Assembly (NCBI RefSeq): GCF_021173085.1
Contig: NZ_CP076412.1
Coordinates: forward strand, 868,001 to 932,000
Direction of reading: 5' to 3'
Length of the DNA stretch: 64,000 nt
Source of the DNA: Ralstonia wenshanensis
GTDB lineage: Bacteria > Pseudomonadota > Gammaproteobacteria > Burkholderiales > Burkholderiaceae
In this document: one piece after another, positions 52,011-61,332 of the stretch
Numbering within the stretch: position 1 is the stretch's first letter
Layout: each line of letters begins with the position of its first letter
Made by a program: the position numbers and the translations under genes
The notes under the pieces: generated by a model
Database searches by the model: none
Told to the model about the DNA's origin: nothing
What the model saw: only the letters and a program-made list of their open reading frames with translations

Positions 52011-52053
52011 ATCAGGTATCCGAAAGAGTCACGTTGCGGTTGTGCGGGGCGCC

Positions 52054-55000
52054 TTACCACTGATACCCGGCACCGACCACGGCGCCATAGGTGCCGCGCG
52101 TGTTGGTGGATACGGCGGCCTTGTAGATCCAGCGGTTGTTTTCCGACACCGTCGAGATACCGAGCGCCTGCCCCGATTGGCCGTTGTACACACTGCCTGC
52201 TACGGCCACCATGCTCTTGCCGGGGCCGGTCGGCTGCGGCAGGCCGGCCATTGCCATGGCCATGGCGGTGCCGCCTTCCGCATCGCGCCGGTACGAATCG
52301 ATGCTGTTGCGCAGGCCCGCGACCTGGTTGTCGGTGTAGTTGTTGGCTTGCGTCACCGCGTTGTTCAGCTGTGACACGTTGACGGCATCGGTGGGGGCCG
52401 TGCCGGCGGCCACGTTGATGACCTGACGTGACAAGGTGGACGAGCCCACCGACACGACATCCGTGCGGCCGCCGTCGTTGCTTCCGGCACCAATGGCCGT
52501 TGACCCGCTGCCCGTGGCGACTGCGCCGGTGCCCACGGCGGTGGTGTTGTTGCCGGTGGCTTGCGAGCTGTTGCCCAGCGCCGTGCTGTTGCTGCCCGAC
52601 GCTACCGAACCCGTGCCGCCTGCCGAAGAGTTCGGACCCGGAGTGGCCGGTGGCGTGTTGTTGGTGGTGCCGTTGGGCGAGGTAGAGGTGAACGGGCCAC
52701 CGTTGTTGCTGATGAGCGTTGAGAGCTGCTGCTGAACGGCCTGCAACTGCGACACGTTGACCGCATCCGAACCCAGGCGGCCGGCAGCCACGCCCGTGAT
52801 CTGGCGGTTGCCGACGTTCAGCTCACCCGACGAGGTTTGCGGCGCCGTCAGCCCAAAGGCCATGTAGTTTGTCAACGCGCCCACCGAAGTGAGCGAGCCC
52901 GCGCCCAGCGCAACGCTGTTGGCAAACGTGGCGGTGGCGCCGGAGCCCAGGGCCATGGCATCCACCGCGTTGCTCTTCGCGCCCGAACCGATGGCGATGC
53001 TGCCCGCCAATGCCGCGTTTGCGTTGGCGCCTTGCGCGATGGACTGCGCGCCGTTTGCAGTCGACCCGCTGCCCAATGCAATTGCATCGGCCTGGCCGGA
53101 GGTCGATGCCTGGCCGATGGCAATGCCGCCCGGCGCGGTTTGCTGGACGATCGCGCCGTTGCCGATGCCGACGCCGTTGTCACCGTTCACCACCGTCGTT
53201 GGCCCAACGGCCACCGACTGCGAACCGACCGCGAGCGAATCGGCCGCCGTCGAGTTGGCGTGGAAGTACAGCGTGGGCGTGACCGCGAACGATTGCAGCG
53301 CGCCGGTCAACTGGCGGATCGTTACCGCATCGTGCTGGCCCGTGCCGTCGGCCACGTTGGTCAACTGGCGATACGTATTGCCCGCAGCACTGCCGAACGA
53401 CACGGCGCCCAGCAGCGTCCCGTCAGACGTGTTGAACGGAACGGCCTGGCTGCCCGCGGGAATCGACCCGACACCGGAGGCAATGGCCCGATCGGAAATG
53501 GCACCCGAGCCGATCGCCACACCGCCTGCCACCGACACCGTCGACAGTGAGCCGAGCGCAAGCGCGTTGGCCGTTTGCGCCTGCGCACCATTGCCGGCTG
53601 CAAGGCTGGTGGCGCCGGCTGCAACCGCAAGTGGCCCGATGGCCACGCTGTCCGTGCCAGTGGCCTGGCTGTCCGCCGCCGTGGAATTGGCGTGGAAATA
53701 CTTGATGCCACCGCCGTTCTGGATGCTGGTGATCGTGTTGCCGAGGTTCGTGACGTTCTGGTTGGTCGCGAAGAGCTGCGAGCCATTCACCGCGTCTGTG
53801 CTCGTCGCATTCAACGCGCCCGGCGCAACGTTGGTGATGATGTTCGGCCCCGTGCCGCCGTGGTTCGCGCTGAAGGCGCCCGTGCCACCATTGGCGGTCG
53901 GATCCCACAGCAGCGCGTCGTTCTTGGTTTGCGTCAGCTCGGTTTGCACCGACTGCAACTGGCTCACGTTCACGGCATCGGTTGCGGCCGAGCCGGCTGC
54001 AACGTTGGTGACGCGGCGCTCGTTACCGGCGGAGCCCACCGAGACCTCGCCCACCGGCGAGGTGCCCGCAAGCGGTGCCGTGCCAGGGTTGTAGGCGGCG
54101 GCGCCCAGGTTGGCGGTGGTGGAGGAATTGGCGCCGAGTGCGACGGAGTTGGCTGCCGTGGCCTGCGCGCCATTACCCATGGCCACGCTGTTTGCGCCGC
54201 TTGCCACTGCCAGCGGCCCGACGGCCACGCTGTCCGTGCCGGTGGCCTGGCTATCCGCCGCCGTGGAGTTGGCATGGAAGTACTTGATGCCCGCGCCACT
54301 CTGGATGTTGTTGACCGTGGTGAAGATGCCATCCACTGCCTGATTGGTCGCGAACAACTGCGAGCCGTTGACCGCATCGGTCGAGCTGCCGCTGATCCGT
54401 CCGGCTGCGACGTTCTGAATCTGTCGCGGCGCAGCGGCCGAGCCGACACTGACGACGTCGCCTGCCGCCGGCGCGCCGCCCGCGAACGTGCGGGTCGTCC
54501 CTGCGACCACGGCGTTCGGCGTCTGCACGGCGGCCGACACGGTCGACGCATTGCCAAGGACGACCGCGCCGTCCAGGCCGCCGGGTATCGTCACGCCGTT
54601 GCCAACGACGAACGCGTTATTCGCATTGATCGTGTTGTTGTTACCGAGCGAATACGAGCCCGAGCCCGTGATGGTGCTCGGATCGCCGATCGCCCCGGAA
54701 TTTGCGCCGCTGACGACGTTGCTTGTGCCAATGCTCAGGCTATTGGCGCCCGTAGCCTGCGCGCCCAGACCCAGCGCAACAGCGTTCGTGCCAGATGCCA
54801 CCGCGTTGTTCCCGATGGCCGTGCCCGATACACCGGACGCTGTTGCACCGCTGCCCATGGCAGTTGCACCACTTTGAGAAGCCGCTGACGCGTTGCCCAC
54901 CGCCACGCTAAAGCCGCCTGAGGCCGTCGACAGAACGCCGATGGCGATCGAGCCGGTGGCTGATGCCTTGGCGTTCAACCCAACCGAAGTGGTGCCGTTT

Positions 55001-55971
55001 GCAGTCACGCCGATGCCCGCGTTCGTGCCGATCGCGATGTTGTCGTTGCCGGATACCAGGCTACCTGCCGAAGCGGCCAGCGTACCGTCATACGTGACCG
55101 TGCCGTCGCCCGTGCCGAACGCGACGTTGCGCGTGCCCGTGACGCCAGACCCCGCGCCACGCATCGCACTCGCGATACCGCCGCCGACTGCGGTGTTTTG
55201 CGCACCGCTCACGAGCGTGCCGGTGGCAATACCGACGGCGACCGAGCCGGTGTTGCCGGTGGTTGAGCCCGCGCCTGCACCCTGGCCCGCCGCAACGGTG
55301 CCGTCGCCGATGGCGAGCGCCTGCCCGCCGATTGCGAGTGCCGTGTTGCCGCTGGCCTTCGCGCCGTTGCCAACAGCGGTGGCGGCGGCATTCGTCGCCT
55401 GGGCGTTTGCCCCAAGCGCGACGGCGTTGTCTGCGGTTGCCTTTGCCAAGGATCCGACGGCGGTCGACAAGTTGCCGCTGGCAACGCTTTGGACGCCCAT
55501 ACCAATGCCCGCCGTGCCGCTGGCAGTGACGTCCGTACCGATACCGATCGTCGAATCGGCAGTTGCACCGGTACCCGGAGCGGTGCGCGCACCCACATTG
55601 ATGGAATTGGTTCCGGAGGCAATGGATTGGAAGCCGACAGCCACTGCGTTAAGGCCCGTGCTGTTGGCGCCATAACCCACCGCCGTGGAGCCGCCTTGCG
55701 TGGCGATCGACATAAAACCAACACACGTCGTGCTTCCACTGTAGAAGTTGTACGGGGCCGTAGAACAGTTCACCTGCGCATATGCCTGCCCAGAGAACGC
55801 GGAACCCAGGAGCGCCACTGCGGCTGCAACCAAGGTCATCGCACCGCCAGCCGCGTTCCCGCTGGCGCGCCGCACAACCGAGCCACCCTTTCCTTTTGCC
55901 TTGTCCAGCTCCGACGCCGCCACCCAGGCGCTCAGCGCCTCATTCCATATCGATTTGTATGATTTGTTCAT
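52054..55971 (-). CDS. YadA-type trimeric autotransporter adhesin
   Basis: Encodes 1305 aa. The N-terminus MNKSYKSIWNEALSAWVAASELDKAKGK is the extended signal peptide region (ESPR), with cleavage after a hydrophobic stretch ending in AYAQ. Many YadA head repeats of the form A-x-A-x-G-x-x-A/S follow, interrupted by neck/stalk motifs (ISGSSTDAVNGSQLFATNQAVD; TNVAAGSAATDAVNVSQLQ). The C-terminal 70 residues form the YadA anchor (YRRDAEGGTAMAMAMAGLPQPTGPGKSMVAVAGSVYNGQSGQALGISTVSENNRWIYKAAVSTNTRGTYGAVVGAGYQW), ending in an aromatic residue as expected. It is a surface adhesin. The internal repeats (SIKYFHANSTAADSQATGTDSVA) occur four times nearly unchanged. Confidence 0.93.
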   Translation of the reverse strand: MNKSYKSIWNEALSAWVAASELDKAKGKGGSVVRRASGNAAGGAMTLVAAAVALLGSAFSGQAYAQVNCSTAPYNFYSGSTTCVGFMSIATQGGSTAVGYGANSTGLNAVAVGFQSIASGTNSINVGARTAPGTGATADSTIGIGTDVTASGTAGIGMGVQSVASGNLSTAVGSLAKATADNAVALGANAQATNAAATAVGNGAKASGNTALAIGGQALAIGDGTVAAGQGAGAGSTTGNTGSVAVGIATGTLVSGAQNTAVGGGIASAMRGAGSGVTGTRNVAFGTGDGTVTYDGTLAASAGSLVSGNDNIAIGTNAGIGVTANGTTSVGLNAKASATGSIAIGVLSTASGGFSVAVGNASAASQSGATAMGSGATASGVSGTAIGNNAVASGTNAVALGLGAQATGANSLSIGTSNVVSGANSGAIGDPSTITGSGSYSLGNNNTINANNAFVVGNGVTIPGGLDGAVVLGNASTVSAAVQTPNAVVAGTTRTFAGGAPAAGDVVSVGSAAAPRQIQNVAAGRISGSSTDAVNGSQLFATNQAVDGIFTTVNNIQSGAGIKYFHANSTAADSQATGTDSVAVGPLAVASGANSVAMGNGAQATAANSVALGANSSTTANLGAAAYNPGTAPLAGTSPVGEVSVGSAGNERRVTNVAAGSAATDAVNVSQLQSVQTELTQTKNDALLWDPTANGGTGAFSANHGGTGPNIITNVAPGALNATSTDAVNGSQLFATNQNVTNLGNTITSIQNGGGIKYFHANSTAADSQATGTDSVAIGPLAVAAGATSLAAGNGAQAQTANALALGSLSTVSVAGGVAIGSGAISDRAIASGVGSIPAGSQAVPFNTSDGTLLGAVSFGSAAGNTYRQLTNVADGTGQHDAVTIRQLTGALQSFAVTPTLYFHANSTAADSLAVGSQSVAVGPTTVVNGDNGVGIGNGAIVQQTAPGGIAIGQASTSGQADAIALGSGSTANGAQSIAQGANANAALAGSIAIGSGAKSNAVDAMALGSGATATFANSVALGAGSLTSVGALTNYMAFGLTAPQTSSGELNVGNRQITGVAAGRLGSDAVNVSQLQAVQQQLSTLISNNGGPFTSTSPNGTTNNTPPATPGPNSSAGGTGSVASGSNSTALGNSSQATGNNTTAVGTGAVATGSGSTAIGAGSNDGGRTDVVSVGSSTLSRQVINVAAGTAPTDAVNVSQLNNAVTQANNYTDNQVAGLRNSIDSYRRDAEGGTAMAMAMAGLPQPTGPGKSMVAVAGSVYNGQSGQALGISTVSENNRWIYKAAVSTNTRGTYGAVVGAGYQW

Positions 55972-55989
55972 ATTGATTCCATCGTGCTC

Positions 55990-56740
55990 GCCATGAGCTT
56001 CAGAAAAGAAACGGAAGAACCGGGTGAGCCATCGCGCGGCACACATCACAAGGACGAACGCGCCCTAGGCGCCCGCAAAAACTGCGGGTTCCCGATTGAT
56101 TGGAACTGCCAGAAATTAAAAAAGCCGACCATCAAACGGCTTTAAAAAGGACGCAGCAACTCACCGCCCCGATAAGGAGCGTCATCAATACAGCAGGAGT
56201 TAAATTCTGGTCCGCTGAGCCGAATATTCAGTGGTCGACGGCTTGGCCCGTGAAGGGCGCGGGGGATCAGGGCGGATCAAAGGGCCACTTGATAGCGACA
56301 TGAATGGCGTGGGTTGGGCTTGGATCGACACGTCGTCGGCGCCTTGTATTTGCCCAAACGTTTGCCCTGACCGTGTAGCTCGTCGTATTCATTGCTACCG
56401 TACCCCCGGCAGTGCGGCTTTCTTATTGACGAAGGAGCGCTATCTCATGCACAGACCCGTCTTGATGTGCAGGGGCTGAGATAGGCGCAGAGGGAAAAAC
56501 TTCAAAGACTGAAGAAAAATAGTCGAACTTGAATATTGTGTCTAGATATTTAGTACTAAGAAGCGCGTGATTTTTACAATTGGAACGACCGATCATGCGT
56601 ATTTCGGCGAATACGTTGGTTTAGACATACCCAACTACGATCCATTGTTAACGTATTGAAATATTTGCCGCATACTAATTAATAAATCCACACGCATGCA
56701 GTGGTTAATATCGACAATTCTATTTCAAATAAATTTTGCG
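55990..56740. other. Long AT-rich intergenic region
   Basis: From about 56450 to 56740 the DNA is markedly AT-rich compared with the window. No convincing coding region, RNA gene or repeat was seen in 55990-56740. It holds the upstream region of the adhesin gene and probably a strongly regulated promoter or acquired DNA. Short open frames here lack ribosome sites and recognisable products. Confidence 0.6.
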
Positions 56741-56752
56741 CAAAGAACAAAA

Positions 56753-56791
56753 AAAGAGCGGCACGCCTCATGTTGGGGCGTGCCGCTCTTT
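56753..56791 (-). terminator. Strong terminator downstream of the ClC channel gene
   Basis: AAAGAGCGGCACGCC (56753-56767) pairs perfectly over 15 bases with GGCGTGCCGCTCTTT (56777-56791). On the minus strand the stem is followed by a T-rich run, fitting termination of the leftward ClC gene 83 bases upstream. Confidence 0.85.
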
Positions 56792-56873
56792 AATCGCGAA
56801 CACATTCGGGGATTTGGCCTGTCGCTGCGCCGAAAGTGTGCGTTCTGTGCGTTTGTGCCGTTAACGAGCGCAC

Positions 56874-58184
56874 TCACTGCGCCGCCGGGCGCGGCACAGA
56901 CGCCCGGAACCGGTGCGCAAGCGTGTGATAGAACGACGGGGTTAGCGCCTTGGAGACCTGGCTCGACAACAACGCCACGGCCATGAGCGGCAAGACCATC
57001 TCGTGGCCGTCGATCATCTCCATCACGATCACGAACGATGTGATGGGCGACTGCGTGACTGCCGCCAGGTAGCCGACCATGCAAAGCGCGGCAAGACTCG
57101 GCAGCGGTATCGCCGATGTCACCAGCGACATGACATTGCCCAGCCCCGCCCCAATTGCCAGCGACGGCGCAAAAATGCCACCCGGAATGCCGGACAGGTA
57201 CGACGCGATCAGCGCACCGAACTTGAGCACCGCATAGAACGGCGAGAGCGCCTGATGGGTCTCCAGCAGGCCCCGCGCTTCTGCATAACCGCTGCCGAAC
57301 GTGGTGCCGCCTGAAACGAGGCCGATCAGCGCGATTGCGATGCCGCACAAAAAGGCAAACCACACCGGTTGCCCTTGTTTGATGTCCACCAGCCGCGCAG
57401 GCATCCAGCGCGGTATGTTGAGCAGCAGCCAGCAGAACGCCCCGCCCGCCACGCCCGAGATGATGCTCGCGGCAATCACCACGGGCACCAGCGCCAGATG
57501 AAACTGCCCAATGGCCTGGATGCGCCCGAAATACAGGTAATTGCCTTGCAGACCCAGGGCGACCACGCCGGAAAAAATGATGGCGGTGATGAGCGTGCCG
57601 CTGTTGCGGGCCACGAAACTGCGCGTGAGTTCTTCAATGGCAAACACGACGCCCGCCAGCGGCGTGTTGAACGCCGCCGCAAGCCCGGCCGCTGCGCCTG
57701 CAAGCGCAAGCTGTCGCTCGATGTGCTTGCTGCTTCGACGATAGCCCCGCCGCATGGCGAACATGAGCGATGCGCCAATCTGCACCGTGGGGCCCTCGCG
57801 GCCGATCGTAAAGCCACAGAGGATGCCCAGGAACGAGACCACGATCTTGCCGAACATGATGCGCAGGGAGAGCAGCGCACTGGACAGCCGCCCGTCCTCC
57901 AGCGTCGCAATGACCTGCGGAATGCCGCTGCCCTCGGCACCGCGAAAAAACTGGCGCGTCAGCCAGATGGCAAGCGCTGCGCCAAGCGGTGTGACAACGA
58001 TCGGGAGCCAGAACGCGTGCGACACCATGCCGCGAAAAAGCTCGAAGCCCAAATCGATGAGCTTGGCGTAGGCGACGGATACCAGACCCACGAGAACGGC
58101 ACCGAGCCAGAAGATGCCGTAGTTTGCCCAGAGTCTCCTGGCCCGACGCACTGATTGATCTGCGATGTGGAGAGGAGAAAACAT
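56874..58184 (-). CDS. ClC-family chloride channel/transporter
   Basis: Encodes 436 aa from the ATG at 58184 (GAGAGGAG about 7 bases upstream). The ion-pathway motifs are GSGIPQV, GREGPTVQIGA (with the gating Glu) and GIPGGIFAPSLAIGAGLG, spread over about ten hydrophobic segments. No CBS domains follow. It mediates chloride transport or chloride/proton exchange at the inner membrane and may take part in acid resistance. Monocistronic, with its own terminator. Confidence 0.9.
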   Translation of the reverse strand: MFSPLHIADQSVRRARRLWANYGIFWLGAVLVGLVSVAYAKLIDLGFELFRGMVSHAFWLPIVVTPLGAALAIWLTRQFFRGAEGSGIPQVIATLEDGRLSSALLSLRIMFGKIVVSFLGILCGFTIGREGPTVQIGASLMFAMRRGYRRSSKHIERQLALAGAAAGLAAAFNTPLAGVVFAIEELTRSFVARNSGTLITAIIFSGVVALGLQGNYLYFGRIQAIGQFHLALVPVVIAASIISGVAGGAFCWLLLNIPRWMPARLVDIKQGQPVWFAFLCGIAIALIGLVSGGTTFGSGYAEARGLLETHQALSPFYAVLKFGALIASYLSGIPGGIFAPSLAIGAGLGNVMSLVTSAIPLPSLAALCMVGYLAAVTQSPITSFVIVMEMIDGHEMVLPLMAVALLSSQVSKALTPSFYHTLAHRFRASVPRPAAQ

Positions 58185-58342
58185 GGGGCCGGGGTGTCGA
58201 GGCTGTGAAGCGGAGATTATAAGACCCGGCATGAGTCGGCCTCTTCGTGCGGCCTCTTCGTGCGGCCTTGATTGCACGCGGCAGTCCAGGCAGCGATGCC
58301 GCGTGATAGAGTCGTCCGCCCCTCCCCGGATCGTGTAGCCCT

Positions 58343-58912
58343 ATGTCGACATTCGCGCTTGTTCCCAAGCAAACGGCGTTGTTGGTCATGCACTACCAGA
58401 CCGACATCATGGCGTTGTTTCCGGCCGTCGCACCCACGTTGCTCTCCAACACCCGCAAGCTGTGCGACGCCGCGCGGGCCAAGGGTGTGAGCGTCTATTT
58501 TGCGAAGTTCCACTTCAGCCCCGGCTATCCGGAAGTCAGCCCGTTGAACAAGAACGGGCAAGGCGTGAAGCAACTGGGGCTGTTCGTTGAAGATCGCATC
58601 TCGCCGGAGCTCGGTCGGCAGCCTGATGAGTCGATCATCATCGCGCACCGCGCCAGCGTGTTCTATGGCACCGATCTGCAGGTGCGGTTATCCGCCAAGG
58701 GCATCGATACCTTGATCATGGTGGGGGTGGCGTCGACGGGTGTGATGCTGTCGTCCATTGCCCACGCGAGCGATGCGGACTACCGGCTGTTCACCGTGAA
58801 GGACTGCTGCTACGACCCGGACCCGGTCGTGCACGACCATCTTTTTGCGACGGCGTTTGAATCGCGTACGACGGTGCTATCGCTGGCGGATGCGCTATCG
58901 ATGCTGGAGTAA
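58343..58912 (+). CDS. Isochorismatase-fold protein lacking the catalytic triad
   Basis: Encodes 189 aa of the cysteine-hydrolase/isochorismatase fold (ALLVMHYQTDIMALFP; IIAHRASVFYGTDLQVRLSAKGIDTLIMVGVASTGVMLSSIAHASDADYRLFTVKDCCYD). At the positions of the usual Asp-Lys-Cys triad it has His (VMHYQ instead of VIDMQ), Arg (AHRASVF) and Thr-Gly (VASTGVML where T-x-x-C-V is normal). Classical hydrolase activity is therefore unlikely. Binding or a different chemistry, as in a few known Cys-less members, is possible. Confidence 0.8.
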   Translation: MSTFALVPKQTALLVMHYQTDIMALFPAVAPTLLSNTRKLCDAARAKGVSVYFAKFHFSPGYPEVSPLNKNGQGVKQLGLFVEDRISPELGRQPDESIIIAHRASVFYGTDLQVRLSAKGIDTLIMVGVASTGVMLSSIAHASDADYRLFTVKDCCYDPDPVVHDHLFATAFESRTTVLSLADALSMLE

Positions 58913-58936
58913 ATGGCGAGAGGTTGTCGGCGCGCT

Positions 58937-60283
58937 TCAGACGCTGACGACCTTGTTCTTGCCGGCGCGCTTGGCCTGATACATGCCGCGATCGGCGCGA
59001 TGGATGGCCGCCACGGGCGGCTCGTCCTTGCCGACTTCGGCCACGCCGGCAGAGAAGGTGATGAACAGGCGGGTGTCGCCTGCCGCAAAGAAGCGCTGCG
59101 TGAGCGCCCGCTGCAGGCGGACGATGGTCTGCACGCCTTCTTCCAGCGGCGTATCCGGCATCAGGATCACGAATTCCTCGCCGCCAAAACGGGCGAGCGT
59201 GTCTTGCGGGCGCATCGATTCGCGGGCCACCTGGGCCAGGTGCGACAGCGCATCGTCGCCAAAGCTGTGGCCATGCGTGTCGTTGATCGACTTGAAGTCG
59301 TCGATGTCCAGGAACGCAATGGAGAGCACGGTGTTCTGGCGCGCCGCACGGGCAACTTCGCGCTCCAGCGCTTCTTCCAGACCCTTGCGGTTGAGCGCGC
59401 CGGTCAGCAGATCGTGGCGCGCCGACGCCGATGCCATGTCGAGCGCCTTGCGCAATTGCGCCACCTCGGCGGCGGCCTCTTCGGCCTTGACCTTCATGGC
59501 CGACAGCACGTCGCGATTGCGGGCCGACTCCAGCGACATCCAGCGGGTGGCTGACAACGCATCCTGAATGGCCGGCGCGATCTCTGCGATGCTGTTGGCC
59601 GATTCGATCTTCTTGGCGCAGGCTTCCATCTGGCGATGATGCTCGCCCGAGGTTTCAGCGGCAACGGACAGGCGCTCCATGAAGGCAGCCAGCAGCCGCT
59701 TCATCTCTTCCTGGGCCTCGATCGACTTCGACTTCAACGAGCTCTGCTTCTGGATCACCTCCATGAGGCGACGCCGCAGGTCATCCAGCCGGCGCAGGCT
59801 CACGGGGGCTTCGCTGGCTTTCACGAGGGCGTCGATCTGGCCGCGCAGCCAGTGATCGTCCAATGACAGCTCGCCGATGTTCTCGAACACCAATTGCAGC
59901 AGGCCCAGCAGCGCCCGGCGGATCTCGTTCTGGTCTTCGGCCGCAAGCGACAACCGGTGGTTGAACGTCGAGAGCTTGGCGTTCAGATTGGCAAGGTTTT
60001 CAAATTCGGAGCGGCAGGCCCGGATCAGCGCCCAGGCGGCGGGGCCGATGCTGGCATCGTCTTCACCAAGCACCGGCAGGCAGCATTCCACCGTGCACGC
60101 GAGTTGTTCGCACAACTCGCGTACCAAGGCCATCCGTTCGGCGTCCTGGGCGTCTCCATTTGGCTTGCTGCCGGCGATTTCGTAATAGATCGAGGCGAAG
60201 TTGTCTGGCGTGGGCGCCAACCTGCGTGAGGCCAGCAGCTTGAGGGCGTGCCGGGCGGTCTCCGAGGGATTGTTTTCTGTCAT
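58937..60283 (-). CDS. Cytoplasmic diguanylate cyclase
   Basis: Encodes 448 aa. Residues 1-270 are helical and coiled-coil-like with no membrane segment. The C-terminal GGDEF domain (about 285-445) has an active A-site FGGEEFVILMP and an inhibitory I-site RPQD five residues before it, so it should make c-di-GMP under product feedback. The N-terminal signal is unknown. An HD-GYP gene lies 238 bp upstream on the same strand, pairing synthesis with hydrolysis. Confidence 0.9.
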   Translation of the reverse strand: MTENNPSETARHALKLLASRRLAPTPDNFASIYYEIAGSKPNGDAQDAERMALVRELCEQLACTVECCLPVLGEDDASIGPAAWALIRACRSEFENLANLNAKLSTFNHRLSLAAEDQNEIRRALLGLLQLVFENIGELSLDDHWLRGQIDALVKASEAPVSLRRLDDLRRRLMEVIQKQSSLKSKSIEAQEEMKRLLAAFMERLSVAAETSGEHHRQMEACAKKIESANSIAEIAPAIQDALSATRWMSLESARNRDVLSAMKVKAEEAAAEVAQLRKALDMASASARHDLLTGALNRKGLEEALEREVARAARQNTVLSIAFLDIDDFKSINDTHGHSFGDDALSHLAQVARESMRPQDTLARFGGEEFVILMPDTPLEEGVQTIVRLQRALTQRFFAAGDTRLFITFSAGVAEVGKDEPPVAAIHRADRGMYQAKRAGKNKVVSV

Positions 60284-60520
60284 TCCGAACTACAGGTTGG
60301 CGAGCAGGGTTGGAGCGCGATTCTCCACGGTTCCGGCCTCACCGAAAAGCCGTCCAAAGGGTTGTGTGGGCATTGCGCTGCATTGCTGCAGCTCGCCAAA
60401 TTTGGTGTCGAGGCAAACATCTGCGCCAAGAGCGTGATCCCGTTTGGCATGACGGGCGCGCACGGCGTTTCATCGCCCCGGCATGTGCCGCCAGCAATGA
60501 CGTGCTGCGCCGCGCGCCGG

Positions 60521-61219
60521 TTATCCAAGCGTCTGGATATACCTCAAGAATGAAGGGGATTGACCTCGCGCTCCGTAGAACCGGATGACACCCGACACGT
60601 CGCCGTACTGCTGCACCAGGCTTTCTGCAGCAGCACGAGCGCGCCGAACCCCTGCCACGTTCTTCAGGAAGCATTCCGCCAGCGTCGGGTCAAAACATCG
60701 GCCGCTCTGGTCGGCCACCACATCGAGCGCGTCGTCTTCCGGCATCCCCTGGCGGTAGACGCGTGGCTCAAGCATGGCGTCGAACGCATCGGCAATCGCT
60801 ACGACCCGCGCGGCAAGCGGAACATCGTCACCCGCGAGGCCGCCCGGATAGCCGCTGCCGTCAAAATGCTCGTGATGATGGCGCGCGACGCTGGCTGCCA
60901 ACTGCAGGATCGGGTCGGGCGTTCCGGCCAGCAGGTCGGCACCGATATCCGAGTGCCGCTGCATGACCTCTTGCTCTGAGTCGGTCAGGGAGGCGGGCTT
61001 GAGCAGCACGTCATCCGGAATGCCCAGCTTGCCGATGTCGTGCACGGGCGCCACAAGGTAGATGCGCCTCTGCTCGGCGTCGTCCAGCTCCAAAACGTTT
61101 GCCAGGTATGCCGCAACAGCAGCGGTCCGGATGAGGTGGCCCAGAGCCGACGGATAGCGTGACCCGCCAGCAAGCGTCAGGCTGGCGAGGATGATGTGGG
61201 GGCGGCTTTGTTGTGCCAT
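60521..61219 (-). CDS. HD-GYP domain c-di-GMP phosphodiesterase
   Basis: Encodes 232 aa from the ATG at 61219. The HD motif (VAPVHDIGKLGIPDDVLLKP), HHHEHFDGSGYPGGLAGDDVPLAARVVAIADAFDAM and the GYP signature are intact, so phosphodiesterase activity is expected. It lacks a receiver domain; residues 1-40 are a short N-terminal part. It precedes the diguanylate cyclase on the same strand. The 240 bases between them show no feature I can name. Confidence 0.88.
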   Translation of the reverse strand: MAQQSRPHIILASLTLAGGSRYPSALGHLIRTAAVAAYLANVLELDDAEQRRIYLVAPVHDIGKLGIPDDVLLKPASLTDSEQEVMQRHSDIGADLLAGTPDPILQLAASVARHHHEHFDGSGYPGGLAGDDVPLAARVVAIADAFDAMLEPRVYRQGMPEDDALDVVADQSGRCFDPTLAECFLKNVAGVRRARAAAESLVQQYGDVSGVIRFYGARGQSPSFLRYIQTLG

Positions 61220-61332
61220 GGTGTTGACCTTCTTGGTAGCGCGCCTGCCAGCACGCATTGAGGCTCGATGGAGGATTGCACGATAGTCATCGCGGCAGTC
61301 GACCGCAACCACCTACGCGGGGCATTTTTGAT

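Noticed and set aside
52889-54094. Long plus-strand open frames opposite the trimeric autotransporter
   Set aside because: They are low-complexity Ala/Pro/Thr translations of the repeat-rich adhesin gene; no ribosome site or recognisable domain, while the minus frame has clear YadA features.
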